Part shown: positions 45,105 to 55,707 of the stretch, piece by piece
Layout of the letters: the number at the start of each line of letters is the position of its first letter
How positions within the stretch are numbered: the first letter of the stretch is position 1
DNA from: Leptodactylus fallax
Lineage: Eukaryota; Chordata; Amphibia; Anura; Leptodactylidae
Assembly: GCA_947044405.1 (NCBI GenBank)
Contig: CAMRHE010000012.1
Location: forward strand, 9,978,001-10,042,000
DNA length: 64,000 nucleotides
Reading direction: 5' to 3'
The notes under the pieces: generated by a model
Seen by the model: only the letters and a program-made list of their open reading frames with translations
The model's database searches: none
What the model was told of the DNA's origin: nothing
Made by a program: the position numbers and the translations under genes

Positions 45105-46731
45105 TACAGACCAAAAGTTTGGACACACCTTCTCATTCCAAGAGTTTTCTGTATTTTCATGACTATAAAAATTGTAGATTCACACTGAAGGCATCAAAAC
45201 TATGAATTAACACATGTGTAATTATATACTTAACAAAAAAGTGTGAAACAACTGAAAATATGTCTTATATTCTAGGTTCTTCAAAGTAGCCACCTTTTGC
45301 TTTGATTACTGCTTTGCACACTCTTGGCATTCTCTTGATGAGCTTCAAGAGGTAGTCACCTGAAATGGTTTTCACTTCACAGGTGTGCCCTGTCAGGTTT
45401 AATAAGTGGGATTTCTTGCCTTATAAATGGGGTTGGGACCATCAGTTGTGCTGTTCAGAAGTCAGGTGGATACACAGCTGATAGTCCTACTGAATGGAAT
45501 GTTAGAATTTATATTATGGCAAGAAAAAAGCAGCTAAGTAAAGAAAAACGAGTGCCCATCATTACTTTAAGAAATGAAGGTCAGTCAATCCGAAAAATTG
45601 GGAAAACTTTGAAAGTGTCCCCAAGTGCAGTAGCCAAAACCATCAAGCGCTACAAAGAAACTGGCTCACATGAGGACCGCCCCAGGAAAGGAAGACCAAG
45701 AGTCACCTCTGCTGCGGAGGATAAGTTCATCCGAGTCACCAGCCTCAGAAATCGCAGGTTAACAGCAGCTCAGATTAGAGACCAGGTCAATGCCACACAG
45801 AGTTCTAGCAGCAGACACATCTCTACAACAACTGTTAAGAGGAGACTGTGTGCAGCAGGCCTTCATGGTAAAATAGCTGCTAGGAAACCACTGCTAAGGA
45901 CAGGCAACAAGCAGAAGAGACTTGTGTGGGCTAAAGAACACACGGAATGGACATTAGACCTGTGGAAATCTGTGCTTTGGTCTGATGAGTCCAAATTTGA
46001 GATCTTTGGTTCCAACCACCTTGTCTTTGTGTGACGCAGAAAAGGTGAACGAATGGACTCTACATGCCTGGTTCCCACCGTGAAGCATGGAGGAGGAGGT
46101 GTGATGGTGTGGGGGTGCTTTGGTGGTGACACTGTTGGGGATTTATTCAAAATTGAAGGAATACTGAACCAGCATGGTTACCACAGCATCTTGCAGCGGC
46201 ATGCTATTCCATCCGGTTTGCGTTTAGTTGGACCATCATTTATTTTTCAACAGGACAATGACCCCAAACACACCTCCAGACTGTGTAAGGGCTATTTGAC
46301 CAAGAAGGAGAGTGATGGGGTGCTATGCCAGATGACCTGGCCTCCATAGTCACCAGATCTGAACCCAATCGAGATGGTTTGGGGTGAGCTGGACCGCAGA
46401 GTGAAGGCAAAAGGGCCAACAAGTGCTAAGCATCTCTGGGAACTCCTTCAAGACTGTTGGAAGACCATTTCAAGTGACTACCTCTTGAAGCTCATCAAGA
46501 GAATGCCAAGAGTGTGCAAAGCCGTAATCAAAGCAAAAGGTGGCTACTTTGAAGAACCTAGAACATAAGACATAATTTCATTTGTTTCACACTTTTTTGT
46601 TAAGTATATAATTCCACATGTGTTAATTCATAGTTTTGATGCCTTCAGTGTGAATCTACAATTTTTATAGTCATGAAAATACAGAAAACTCTTGGAATGA
46701 GAAGGTGTGTCCAAACTTTTGGTCTGTACTG
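45102..46731 (+). mobile_element. Tc1-like transposon (family F), complete ends
   Basis: The ends CAGTACAGACCAAAAGTTTG and its inverse are flanked by TA within the (TA)n tract. The inverted repeats are about 270 bp (45102-45371 and 46462-46731), long enough to reach into the transposase gene on the right. It is close to intact apart from two stop codons. Confidence 0.94.
45516..46568 (+). pseudogene. family F Tc1 transposase with two nonsense codons
   Basis: A single frame of 350 codons from ATG (MARKKQLSKEKR) to TAA. It has an N-terminal helix-turn-helix (SIRKIGKTLKVSPSAVAKTI), a GRPR linker and all three catalytic motifs: WSDESKFEIF, QQDNDPKHTS and SPDLNPIEMVW. The frame is interrupted only by TGA at 46032-46034 and TAG at 46347-46349, both explained by one C-to-T change (CGA and CAG). 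There are no frameshifts. The last 35 or so codons lie inside the right inverted repeat. Confidence 0.92.

Positions 46732-46763
<32 letters not shown>
46732..46763. repeat. (TA)n between two Tc1 elements
   Basis: TATGTATATATAT and so on to the TA of the next element. Confidence 0.9.
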
Positions 46764-46766
<3 letters not shown>

Positions 46767-48412
46767 TCATATGAAAAAGTTTGGGCACCCCTATTAATCT
46801 TAATCATTTTTAGTTCTAAATATTTGGGTGTTTGCAACAGCCATTTCAATTTGATATATCTAATAACTGATGGACACAGTAATATTTCAGGATTGAAATG
46901 AGGTTTATTGTACTAACAGAAAATGTGCAATATGCATTAAACCAAAATTTGACCGGTGCAAAAGTATGGGCACCTCAACAGAAAAGTGACATTAATATTT
47001 AGTAGATCCTTCTTTTGCAAAAATAACAGCCTCTAGTCGCTTCCTGTAGCTTTTAATCAGTTCCTGGATCCTGGATGAAGGTATTTTTGACCATTCCTCT
47101 TTACAAAACAATTCCAGTTCAGTTAAGTTTGATGGTCGCCGAGCATGGACAGCCCGCTTCAAATTATCCCACAGATGTTCAATGATATTCAGGTCTGGGG
47201 ACTGGGATGGCCATTCCAGAACATTGTAATTGTTCCTCTGCATGAATGCCTGAGTAGATTTGGAGCTGTGTTTTGGATCATTGTCTTGCTGAAATATCCA
47301 TCCCCGGCGTAACTTCAAATTCGTCACTGATTCTTGTACATTATTCTCAAGAATCTGCTGATACTGAGTTGAATCCATGCGACCCTCAACTTTAACAAGA
47401 TTCCCGGTGTCGGCATTGGCCACACAGCCCCAAAGCATGATGGAACCTCCACCAAATTTTACAGTGGGTAGCAAGTGTTTTTCTTGGAATGCTGTGTTTT
47501 TTGGACGCCATGCATAACGCCTTTTTGTATGACCAAACTACTCAATCTTTGTTTCATCAGTCCACAGGACCTTCTTCCAAAATGAAGCTGGCTTGTCCAA
47601 ATGTGCTTTTGCATACCTCAGGCGACTCTGTTTGTGGCGTGCTTTCAGAAATGGCTTCTTTCGCATCACTCTCCCATACAGCTTCTCCTTGTGCAAAGTG
47701 TGCTGTATTGTTGACCGATGCACAGTGACACCATCTGCAGCAAGATGATGCTGCAGCTCTTTGGAGATGGTCTGTGGATTGTCCTTGACTGTTCTCACCA
47801 TTCTTCTGCTCTGCCTTTCTGATATTTTTCTTGGCCTGCCACTTCTGGGCTTAACAAGAACTGTCCCTGTGGTCTTCCATTTCCTTACTATGTTCCTCAC
47901 AGTGGAAACTGACAGGTTAAATCTCTGAGACAACTTTTTGTATCCTTCCCCTGAACAACTATGTTGAACAATCTTTGTTTTCAGATCATTTGAGAGTTGT
48001 TTTGAGGCGCCCATGATGCCACTCTTCAGAGGAGATTCAAATAGGAGAACAACTTGCAATTGGCCACCTTAAATACCTTTTCTCATGATTGGATACACCT
48101 GGCTATGAAGTTCAAAGCTCAGTGAGGTTACAAAACCAATTTTGTGCTTCAGTAAGTCAGTAAAAAGTAGTTAGGAGTATTCAAATCAATAAAATGATAA
48201 GGGTACCCAAATTTTTGCACCGGTCAAATTTTGGTTTAATGCATATTGCACATTTTCTGTTAGTACAATAAACCTCATTTCAATCCTGAAATATCACTGT
48301 GTCCATCAGATATTAGATATATCAAATTGAAATGGCTGTTGCAAACACCCAAATATTTAGAACTAAAAATGACTAAGATTAATAGGGGTGCCCAAACTTT
48401 TTCATATGACTG
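46764..48412 (-). mobile_element. Tc1-like DNA transposon, family A copy 2
   Basis: It has the same ends and about 210-bp inverted repeats as 701-2342, in opposite orientation, with TA on both sides inside the (TA)n tract. It is the better preserved of the two copies. Confidence 0.94.
46992..48014 (-). pseudogene. family A Tc1 transposase with a single nonsense codon
   Basis: From the ATG at 48014 (MGASKQLSND) to TAA at 46992 the frame is 340 codons long without a shift. It carries the N-terminal helix-turn-helix pair (RFNLSVSTVRNIVRKWK, GRPRKISERQ) and the catalytic motifs WTDETK, QQDNDPKHSS and SPDLNIIEHLW at DD34E spacing. Codon 159 is TAG (47540..47538) where copy 1 has TTG, just after the first catalytic motif. 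The last residues (FAKEGSTKY) are intact, unlike in copy 1. Confidence 0.93.
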
Positions 48413-48424
48413 TATATATATATA
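48413..48424. repeat. (TA)n end
   Basis: Right remainder of the microsatellite interrupted by the two Tc1 elements. Confidence 0.8.
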
Positions 48425-48814
48425 TTTATAGTATGTGCACCCCATACAACTACGCATCTGGGGTGGGGCATATGCCCTTAGCTACACTGTTACACTCCTC
48501 ACAAAATAGTTATCTATACTGTTCGGAGTCCCTGCCTCCCAGCGACATACTGTCCTGTACTGAATATAATACAGGACAGTATGTCGCTGGGAGGCAAGGA
48601 CAACTGGCATCATACAGTAGATAACTATTATCTATCTATTGCTGACATACTGTTCAGGACAGTAAATCCGGACAACACACGGACCGAGGGTGAAATTTCA
48701 TCATATTAACGCAGGGTTACCTTTGACTGCATTAACAGTTCTATAACCCTGTCAGATATTAAAGTTAACCTATTGAGTATTTCTGTCCTTGAGGATATAT
48801 GTCAAATAAACAAC
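48425..48814. other. no gene seen; one palindrome
   Basis: CCTGCCTCCCAGCGACATAC at 48531 faces GTATGTCGCTGGGAGG at 48580 around an AATATAAT-centred loop, a strong hairpin that may be a MITE core. Confidence 0.5.
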
Positions 48815-49262
48815 TTTAGGCTAAGGCCCCACGTAGTGAGATGCAGCAAAAAACGCTGCGGAAAAAAATGTGGAGGAGAAGCATTGCGTTTTTTTCCGTA
48901 GTGTTCGTCACAGAAAGTCCACAGAGTTTTTCTCTGCTGACTTTCTGCCTTTATTATACCTATAAGAAAAATGCGTTTCCAGCATTAGCAGGTATTATTG
49001 ACAAGATGCATTTTCTAAAAACATAGTTTTTCCACTGCAGATTAGCCAGAATCCCATCCACTTTGCATCCACTAAGGCCCCATTGCGGAAAAGCTGCTTT
49101 TTTTGTTGCAGATTTTGCTGCATTTTTTTGAGCCAAACCCAGAAGTGGCTACAAAAGGAATGGGAAATACAAAGGGAACACTTATACTTCCCCCTTCTAC
49201 TCAATCCACAATCTCAAACACAGCAAAATCTGCAACCAAAAAGTAGCTTTACAACGTGAGCA
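48815..49262. mobile_element. 'aaggccccac' MITE family, two tandem degraded copies
   Basis: CTAAGGCCCCACGTAGTGAG starts the first copy, with AAAACGCTGCGGAAAAAA inside. ACTAAGGCCCCATTGCGG at about 49071 starts the second. Neither has a clear right end. Confidence 0.5.
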
Positions 49263-50199
49263 TTTTATCAGAGCTACTTACCTACAGATTGGAATTTCAA
49301 AAAATAAGATGGCAGAAGCTGAATTCATATTTTCTTAACCTTAAAAAAAAGATTAAAAAAACAGCTTGTCCTTTTTTCAAGAGTCAGTTCCATATGCGTC
49401 CATAAGATGTCTGGCATTACAGTTCTGCCCCATTCAAGTGAAATCACAACAAGAATATAAAATAAATCACTTATGACCCAAACACAAAAAACAGATATAC
49501 AGAATATAAAGTGGAAGATGTCATGGAACGATATTTTATTCAACATACAACTTTAAACAAACTTTAAACTTTGGCAGGCTGGTTTAGGAGAATGATCATT
49601 TACAAATAAGTTCTCAAAAGTGAGCCTCAGGATATGTACTGTACACACAATGTTTTTGCTGCTGTGATAAATTACAGAAGCAGCCAGATGTTACACTGTT
49701 GTAAATAGAATTTTATGAAATCCCAGTTACATTGTGGTCATGAAAACTTCACAAAACTGGCATAGCTTATAGGGGACTCTGTGGTTGAACCTGGTGCCTG
49801 AAAGGGGACGAAGGCTCCTCTGCCACCTAAACAGACACTCTTGTTGGTAGCATGCCTTGTTGCAAGATTAGTGCCCTGGATCTTCAGGTTACATTTCTGT
49901 CCTGTACTATATCAGCTGTACATGTACGGTGCTTGTTTGATGCTGTAACATACAGCTGAAACTTTGCTGCAATGGCTGGAATGACTAGACTAAAAAACAA
50001 TGCCACAATTTCTGTTTTTGTAGCCCTTGCCTCCCCAATTAGTATAAAAAGCAATCAAAAAACTGTACATATACAATACAATAAAAACTACAGCTCATCC
50101 CACAAAAAGAACACATACAGGTCCGTGGGTGAAAAAAATATAAACATTATGAGTCTCAAAATGTGATGACAAAAAAGTATTAAAACATACAAAATACAT
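49263..50199. other. no gene seen
   Basis: AT-rich intergenic DNA. Confidence 0.45.
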
Positions 50200-50397
50200 A
50201 CATTTGTAAACTCTGGGAGTAAAGGGCACGATCTGAGTGCACCAACAGCTTGATTTACATATGACCTAAAAGTTATTTTTCTCAACATCTGCTTCATGAA
50301 TGAAGGTAACAAAGGTATCAGTGGCTATTAGAGTAATGTGCTCCATAATGCTTAGCAGGCAGTTTACTATGTCTGGTGGAGGTGGTAGACTCCCTTT
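50200..50397. mobile_element. TTAA MITE fragment, 'cacctccacc' family
   Basis: GTGCACCAACAGCTTGATTTA through GTAATGTGCTC to GGTGGAGGTGGTAGACTCCC and TTTAAT match the right half of the element at 38850-39211. Confidence 0.6.
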
Positions 50398-50467
50398 AAT
50401 TTTTGAGTGCCTTTCCACAATTTAAATACAGATATCATGTACATACAAACTTAACTTTTTGTACATG

Positions 50468-50854
50468 TTAAAGGGGTTTCCAGGGATTAAAGCAGCATTC
50501 TGATGTTTACTTACCCAGTGGATTCTTCTTGTAATAAAGCCTCTGAATAGGATTTCCAGCTGTTCATGTGATCGGTAAACTCACCTACCAGTTTACACAC
50601 CAACTGTTAGTCCATGTTTCTATGCATGTTTATGAGAGCTTGTCATCCAAGCTCTCATAAATTTACATAGATATAGTGACTTCTACCTGGTGTTTGAATG
50701 GTCAGGTCAGACTACTGATCACATGACAAGCTGGAGAACCGACTCAGAATCCACTGGGTAAGTAAACTCACCATTCATTACACAGTAGTATGCCCTGCAC
50801 TACAGGGCTAAAGATTAAAAAAAACATCAGACTGCTGCTTCATCCCCTACTTAA
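50468..50854. mobile_element. TTAA MITE with central hairpin
   Basis: TTAAAGGGGTTTCCAGGG left; right end CCCCTACTTAA, degraded. AAAGCAGCATTCTGATGTTT faces AAACATCAGACTGCTGC, and TATGAGAGCTTG faces CAAGCTCTCATA at the centre. Confidence 0.6.
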
Positions 50855-51235
50855 TACAGTCAATATTCGCTTTTCCTTTTTTAATTTTTATTTAACTCCA
50901 TGCCTTGTACTTCATACAATTTAAGTGATACAAGTGATACCATTTAACCCCTTAAAGACCAAGCAAATTTTCGTTTTTGTGTATCTGTTTTTTCCTCCCC
51001 ACCTTCCAAGAGCCATATATTTTTTTTTGGTCCACAGAGTCACATGATGGCTTATTGTTTGCAGGACAAATTGCACTTTTTAACGGTACCATTCAATATC
51101 TTGTACAATGTACTGGAAAGCTGGTAAAAAAAATTCAGAATGCGGTCAAATGGCATTTGCAAAAATTTCATATGGGTTTAATTTTTATGGTGTTCACTGT
51201 GTGGTAAAAATGACATGTTATCTGTATTCTGTGTG

Positions 51236-52089
51236 CAGTGGCGTAACTAGGAATGGCTGGGCCCCAAAGTGAACATTTGACATGGCCCCCCCCCCTGACT
51301 CCGACCGCCCCCCCCCCCGACAAACCACATTCCTGCAGACACTATTATGCACTATAGTGGCCCCTATACACACTATTATTCACCATAGTGGCCTCTGCAA
51401 ACACTATTTTGCCCCATAGTGTCCCCTTCAGACACTATTATGCACCATAGTGGCCCCTGCACACAGTATTATGCCCCATAGTGGCCCCTGCACAGTGTTA
51501 TGCCCCATAGTGGACCCTGCACACAGTATTATGCCCCATAGTGGCCCCTGCACACAGTATTATGCCCCATAGTGGCCCCTGCACACAGTATTATGCCCCA
51601 TAGTGGCCCCTGCACACAATATTATGAAGCATAAAGGCCCCTGCACACAGTATTATGCCCCATTGTGGACCACCCATGAACAATTATTATACTCTGGAGT
51701 CTTGTCAGAGTATAATGATCGGAGACCCAGGGAAGGATACAAACATAAAAAACTCTGTTACTTACCTCTCCCTGGCTCCGATGCACTCCCCCGCTGATTT
51801 CGGCCATCTTCAATGTTGGTACAGACGTCCCATGAGCCAGGCCTGCGTCGCGACGTATAATGACGCAGGCCCGGCCCACGTGACGTCTGGGATGTCACCA
51901 AATAGGCCCGAAGCCTGCTGGAGCGCAGGAGAGGTAAGTAAAAGTGTTTTTTTATGTTCCCTCACCTCAGCAGCAGGTAACAGCCTATTAAAAAAAACAA
52001 AAAAAAACATCAGGGGCCCTTCGGGCCCCCTAATGTCCTGGGCCCTGTGCGCAGCCGCTTCCGCTGCTACTCCGGTAGTTACGCACCTG
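51236..52089 (+). mobile_element. hAT-type non-autonomous element with minisatellite
   Basis: The ends CAGTGGCGTAACTA and TAGTTACGCACCTG are inverted. The 8-bp flanks are TCTGTGTG (51228-51235) and TCTGTGGG (52090-52097). A 31-bp array lies at 51320-51665. The segment about 51684-51960 is the inverse of about 25800-26075 in the other hAT. Confidence 0.85.
51320..51665 (-). repeat. 31-bp minisatellite inside the hAT (about 11 units)
   Basis: The plus-strand unit is CAGTATTATGCCCCATAGTG then GCCCCTGCACA. The inverse unit matches the array at 26080-26600. Units at 51481-51600 are nearly identical, so homogenisation is recent. Confidence 0.9.
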
Positions 52090-52251
52090 TCTGTGGGTCA
52101 GTATGATCACAATACTGTGATATCAAATTTATATAGTATTTGTACTGTTTTGATACCTTTTAAAAAAATGAAAAACTTTGCAAAATTTTGCCATGTTCTG
52201 ACACCTGTAACTTTTTCATATTTACAAGTATGGAGCTGGGTATGGGGTCTT

Positions 52252-52546
52252 TTTTTTTTTTTTTTTTATAAAATTCTTTATTTATATCAAAAATAGAAAC
52301 ACAAACCATACAAAAATGGCTGCCATACAAATAGGAGCCAAAAAACAAACTATAAAATCCAGAAACAATCAGCATAACAAGACGTGAGACCACACAATTG
52401 ATAGACTCACAGAAAAGTATATGCATAACCAGAGGGAGGGAGGGAAGTGTGAGGGAGGAGACCAGAGGAGGGAGAATAGAAGAGAGAGGAGAAATAGTAA
52501 AGGGAGGGGAGCGAGAGAAAAAAAAAAAAAGGGTATAGTGTGGGAC
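52252..52546 (-). mobile_element. short L1 3' fragment
   Basis: T17 at 52252-52268 is a poly(A) tail on the minus strand, preceded by AATAAAGAATTTTATAA, close to the tail of the L1 at 17990-18033. The purine-rich plus strand (AGGGAGGGAGGGAAG) equals the pyrimidine-rich L1 3' UTR. Confidence 0.6.
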
Positions 52547-52758
52547 AAGATGATGTTTCTATTGATACCATTTGGGGAAATATCTGATGGTTCGATCACT
52601 TTGTATTCAATTTTTTTTTAGGAGGCAAAGTGTTGAAAAAAAAAAGGCTCCATTTGGCTATTTTGATTTTTTTTCCCCGCTATGCCGTTCACTGTATGGG
52701 ATAAATATTTTAATATTTTAATAGTTTGAGCATTTTTGAGTACCTGGATACCTAAACT

Positions 52759-52776
52759 GTTTATGTTTGCTTTTGT
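52759..52776 (+). repeat. 18-bp L1 target-site duplication, left copy
   Basis: GTTTATGTTTGCTTTTGT; identical to 55194-55211. Confidence 0.9.
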
Positions 52777-53074
52777 GTTTAATCAAGTTTATTAAAGTTT
52801 TGCAATAAGAACAGAAGAGAAAAAAGGGGAGGGGGTACAATGCCATAGCATCAGTATCAATTAAGACAGGGGGGGTCACCCAAGCCACCCTGTTCATAGA
52901 TAAGGCACAGTAGTAAGGAAATCGGCAATGAATAACACAGTGGCAACTAATATAACTGTAACAATAGGTGAGTGATGGCTGAAAGAATAAAAATCCAACT
53001 GTAGAGAGCCACCACAGGACCACCCGCCTAACAGTAGATTAAGACAAACGTTGAAAGGGAGGGGGGTCATAGTA

Positions 53075-54639
53075 CAGTCATGGCCAAAAGTTTTGAGAAT
53101 GACACAAATATTATATTTTCACATGATCTGCTGCCCTCTGGTTTTTATGTGTGTTTGTCAGATGTTTTTATCACATACAGAAATATAATTGCATTCATAT
53201 TATGAGTAACAGAAGCTTATATTGACAGTTAGAATGAGTTAATGCAGCAAGTCAATATTTGCAGTGTTGACCCTTCTTCTTCAGGACCTCTGCAATTCTC
53301 CCTGGCATGCTCTCAATCAACTTCTGGACCAAATCCTGACTGATAGCAGTCCATTCTTGCAGAATCAATGCTTTAATTTTGTCTGAATTTGTTGGTTTTT
53401 GTTTGTCCACCCGTCTCTTGATGATTGACCACAAGTTCTCAATGGGATTAAGATCTGGGGAGTTTCCAGGCCATGGACCCAAAATCTCTATGTTTTGTTC
53501 CCTGAGCCATTTAGTTATCACCTTTGCTTTATGGCAAGGTGCTCCATCATGCTGGAAAAGGCATTGTTGAGCGCCAAACTGCTCTTGGACGGTTGGGAGA
53601 AGTTGCTCTTGGAGGACATTCTGGTACCATTCTTTATTCATGGCTGTGTTTTTAGGCAAGACTGTGAGAGAGCCGATTCCCTTGGCTGAGAAGCAACCCC
53701 ACACATGAATGGTTTCAGGATGCTTTACAGTTGGCATGAGACAAGACTGGTGGTAGCACTCACCTCTTCTTCTCCGAATAAGCTGTTTTCCAGATGTTCC
53801 AAACAATCGAAAAGGGGATTCATCAGAGAAAATGACTTTACCCCAGTCCTCAGCAGTCCACTCCCTGTACCTTTTGCAGAATATCAGTCTGTCCCTGATG
53901 TTTTTTCTGGAGAGAAGTGGCTTCTTTGCTGCCCTCCTTGAGACCAGGCCTTGCTCCAAGAGTCTCCGCCTCACAGTGCGTGCAGATGCACTCACACCTG
54001 CCTGCTGCCATTCCTCAGCAAGCTCTGCACTGCTGATAGCCCGATCCCGCAGCTGAAACTTTTAAGAGACGGTCCTGCCGCTTGCTGGTCTTTCTTGGGC
54101 GCCCTGGAGCCTTTTTGGCACCAATGGAACCTCTCTCCTTGAAGTTCTTGATGATGCGATAGATTGTTGACTGAGGTGCAATCTTTCTAGCTGCAATACT
54201 CTTCCCAGTTAGGCCATTTTTGTGCAGTGCAATGATGAGTGCACGTGTTTCTTTAGAGATAACCATGGTTAACAGAAGAGAAACAATGATGGCAAGCACC
54301 AGCCTCCTTTTAAAGTGTCCAGTGGTGTCATTCTTACTTAATCATGACAGATTGATCTCCAGCCCTGTCCTCATCAACACCCACACCTGTGTTAATGGAG
54401 CAATCACTGAAACGATGTTAGGTGGTCCTTTTAAGGCAGGGCTGCAATGATGTTGAAATGTGTTTTGGGGGATAAAGTTCATTTTCTAGGCAAATATTGA
54501 CTTTGCAAGTAATTGCTGTTAAGCTGATCACTCTTTATAACATTCTGGAGTATATGCAATTTGCCATTAGAAAAACTGAAGCAGTAGACTTTGTAAAAAT
54601 TAATATTTGTATCATTCTCAAAACTTTTGGCCATGACTG
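53075..54639 (-). mobile_element. Tc1-like transposon (family G) inside the L1
   Basis: The ends CAGTCATGGCCAAAAGTTTT and its inverse are flanked by TA at 53073-53074 and 54640-54641. Inverted repeats are about 210 bp, with a second internal match (CAAGTCAATATTTGC on both sides). It inserted into L1 DNA. Confidence 0.94.
53252..54266 (-). pseudogene. family G Tc1 transposase, one frameshift
   Basis: The start is the ATG at 54266 (MVISKETRALII). The DNA-binding part (GLTGKSIAARKIAPQSTIYRII and the GRPRK linker) reads to about 54060, where the frame shifts. From there 247 codons stay open to the stop at 53252. They hold VIFSDESPFRLF, FQHDGAPCHKAK and SPDLNPIENLWSIIKRR, so the catalytic triad is complete. 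The length after allowing for the shift is about 338 residues, normal for Tc1. Only the one frameshift was seen. Confidence 0.9.
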
Positions 54640-55193
54640 TACACAGTGTACGGGACACACAAAACCACAGACACGACAAGGACAGAGGGGATACACTGGG
54701 GCAAGGGGGGGAGGAATGGAAAGGAAAATTTGGTTATGGAGAGCAGCTGGACACTGCACCAACAGAGGAGCAAAACAACCCCACATCAAGAAAAGAAAGA
54801 GGAGAACTCCGAGGACTCCTGAAACATCACCCACGGCCGCCAGAGGGACACAAATTTAGAGGGGTCGGGCTAGTCCTCGGCCACCAGGGCTTCCATTCTC
54901 CTGATAAGGAGAAGCTCCTGAAGAAACTCCACCAGTTTAGGCGTGGCAGTACTGCGCCAATGCCTGGGAATGACTGTTCTGGCGGCGGTGAGGAAATGTC
55001 GCAAGAGGTCCTTCTTAACAGCCAAGACCCTTCCTGGTATGATGGAGAGAAGTGCAAGCTGGGGCGAGGGTGTGACAGATCTGCCGCTCACTTTAGCATA
55101 AAGCATAAAGACGGCATCCCAAAAGGGCTTGAGGGCAGCGCATTCCCACCAAATATGATACAAGGTGCTTCTTTCGGAACCACAGCGCCAACA

Positions 55194-55211
55194 GTTTATG
55201 TTTGCTTTTGT
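55194..55211 (+). repeat. 18-bp L1 target-site duplication, right copy
   Basis: Pair of 52759-52776. The host repeat continues from here (TTTATTTTTATATGTGATCT). Confidence 0.9.
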
Positions 55212-55707
55212 TTATTTTTATATGTGATCTGGGGAAAGTGGGATGATTTTAACTTTTTTTGTGTGTTTTTTGTGTGTTTTTTTTTTTTAATTTAAAAACT
55301 TTTTTTTTTTTTTCTTTTTTTTACTTTTATGTTCAGACCACCTAGGGACCTTGAACCCTAGGGGGTCTGATCACATTGCAGTGAATAGTAAAATCCATTC
55401 ACTTCTATTACATGCCAACCGATCGCTGCCCTCCGATGTCGTTCCAGAGGGCGGCGATTGGTAAAAGATGGCATCTCCTGTTGCGCCTGTGCACTTTAGA
55501 TGCCGCAGTCACATTTAAACGCAGCATCTTAAGTGTTAACAGCTGCGATCGGTGTCGACACTGATCGCAGCTGTTAGCGGCTGGTGCTGGTTGTATTATA
55601 CAGCCGGCATCCGCCGTGTATGGAGAGAGCTCAGCTCCTGAGCCCTCTCCATTCATCCCCATGCAACCAATGACTTACTATTACGTCCTTGATCATTAAG
55701 GGGTTAA

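Larger units (their letters stand above)
52777..55193 (-). mobile_element. 5'-truncated L1 interrupted by a Tc1
   Basis: Perfect 18-bp duplications flank the segment. Minus-strand order: ORF2 C-terminus (55163..54870), 3' UTR, then a Tc1 insertion, then the last L1 bases ending AATAAACTTGATTAAAC. The net L1 length is about 850 bp. ORF2 text (MYHIWWECAALKPFWDAVFM, LLRHFLTAARTVIPRHW) aligns with the C-terminal region of the L1 at 17275-17500. Confidence 0.9.
50944..55707 (+). mobile_element. 'TTAACCCCTTAA' DNA element, enlarged by nested insertions
   Basis: The left edge TTAACCCCTTAAAGACCAAG and the right edge TTGATCATTAAGGGGTTAA are inverted. The body recurs at 55708-56570 and, on the minus strand, at 58850-59530 (the GTACTGGGAAGCTGTAA and CCCTAGGGGGTCT blocks). 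Inserted into it are a hAT element, an L1 3' fragment and a second L1 that holds a Tc1. No transposase of its own is visible. The superfamily is undecided (TTAA or TTA target). Confidence 0.6.

Noticed and set aside
51655..52296. 213-codon plus-strand frame
   Set aside because: It lies across the hAT right half and flanking element; it has no domain, crosses an element boundary and starts in the minisatellite.
54627..55295. 222-codon plus-strand frame
   Set aside because: It crosses the Tc1 end, runs antisense to L1 ORF2 and ends in T-rich DNA beyond the target duplication.
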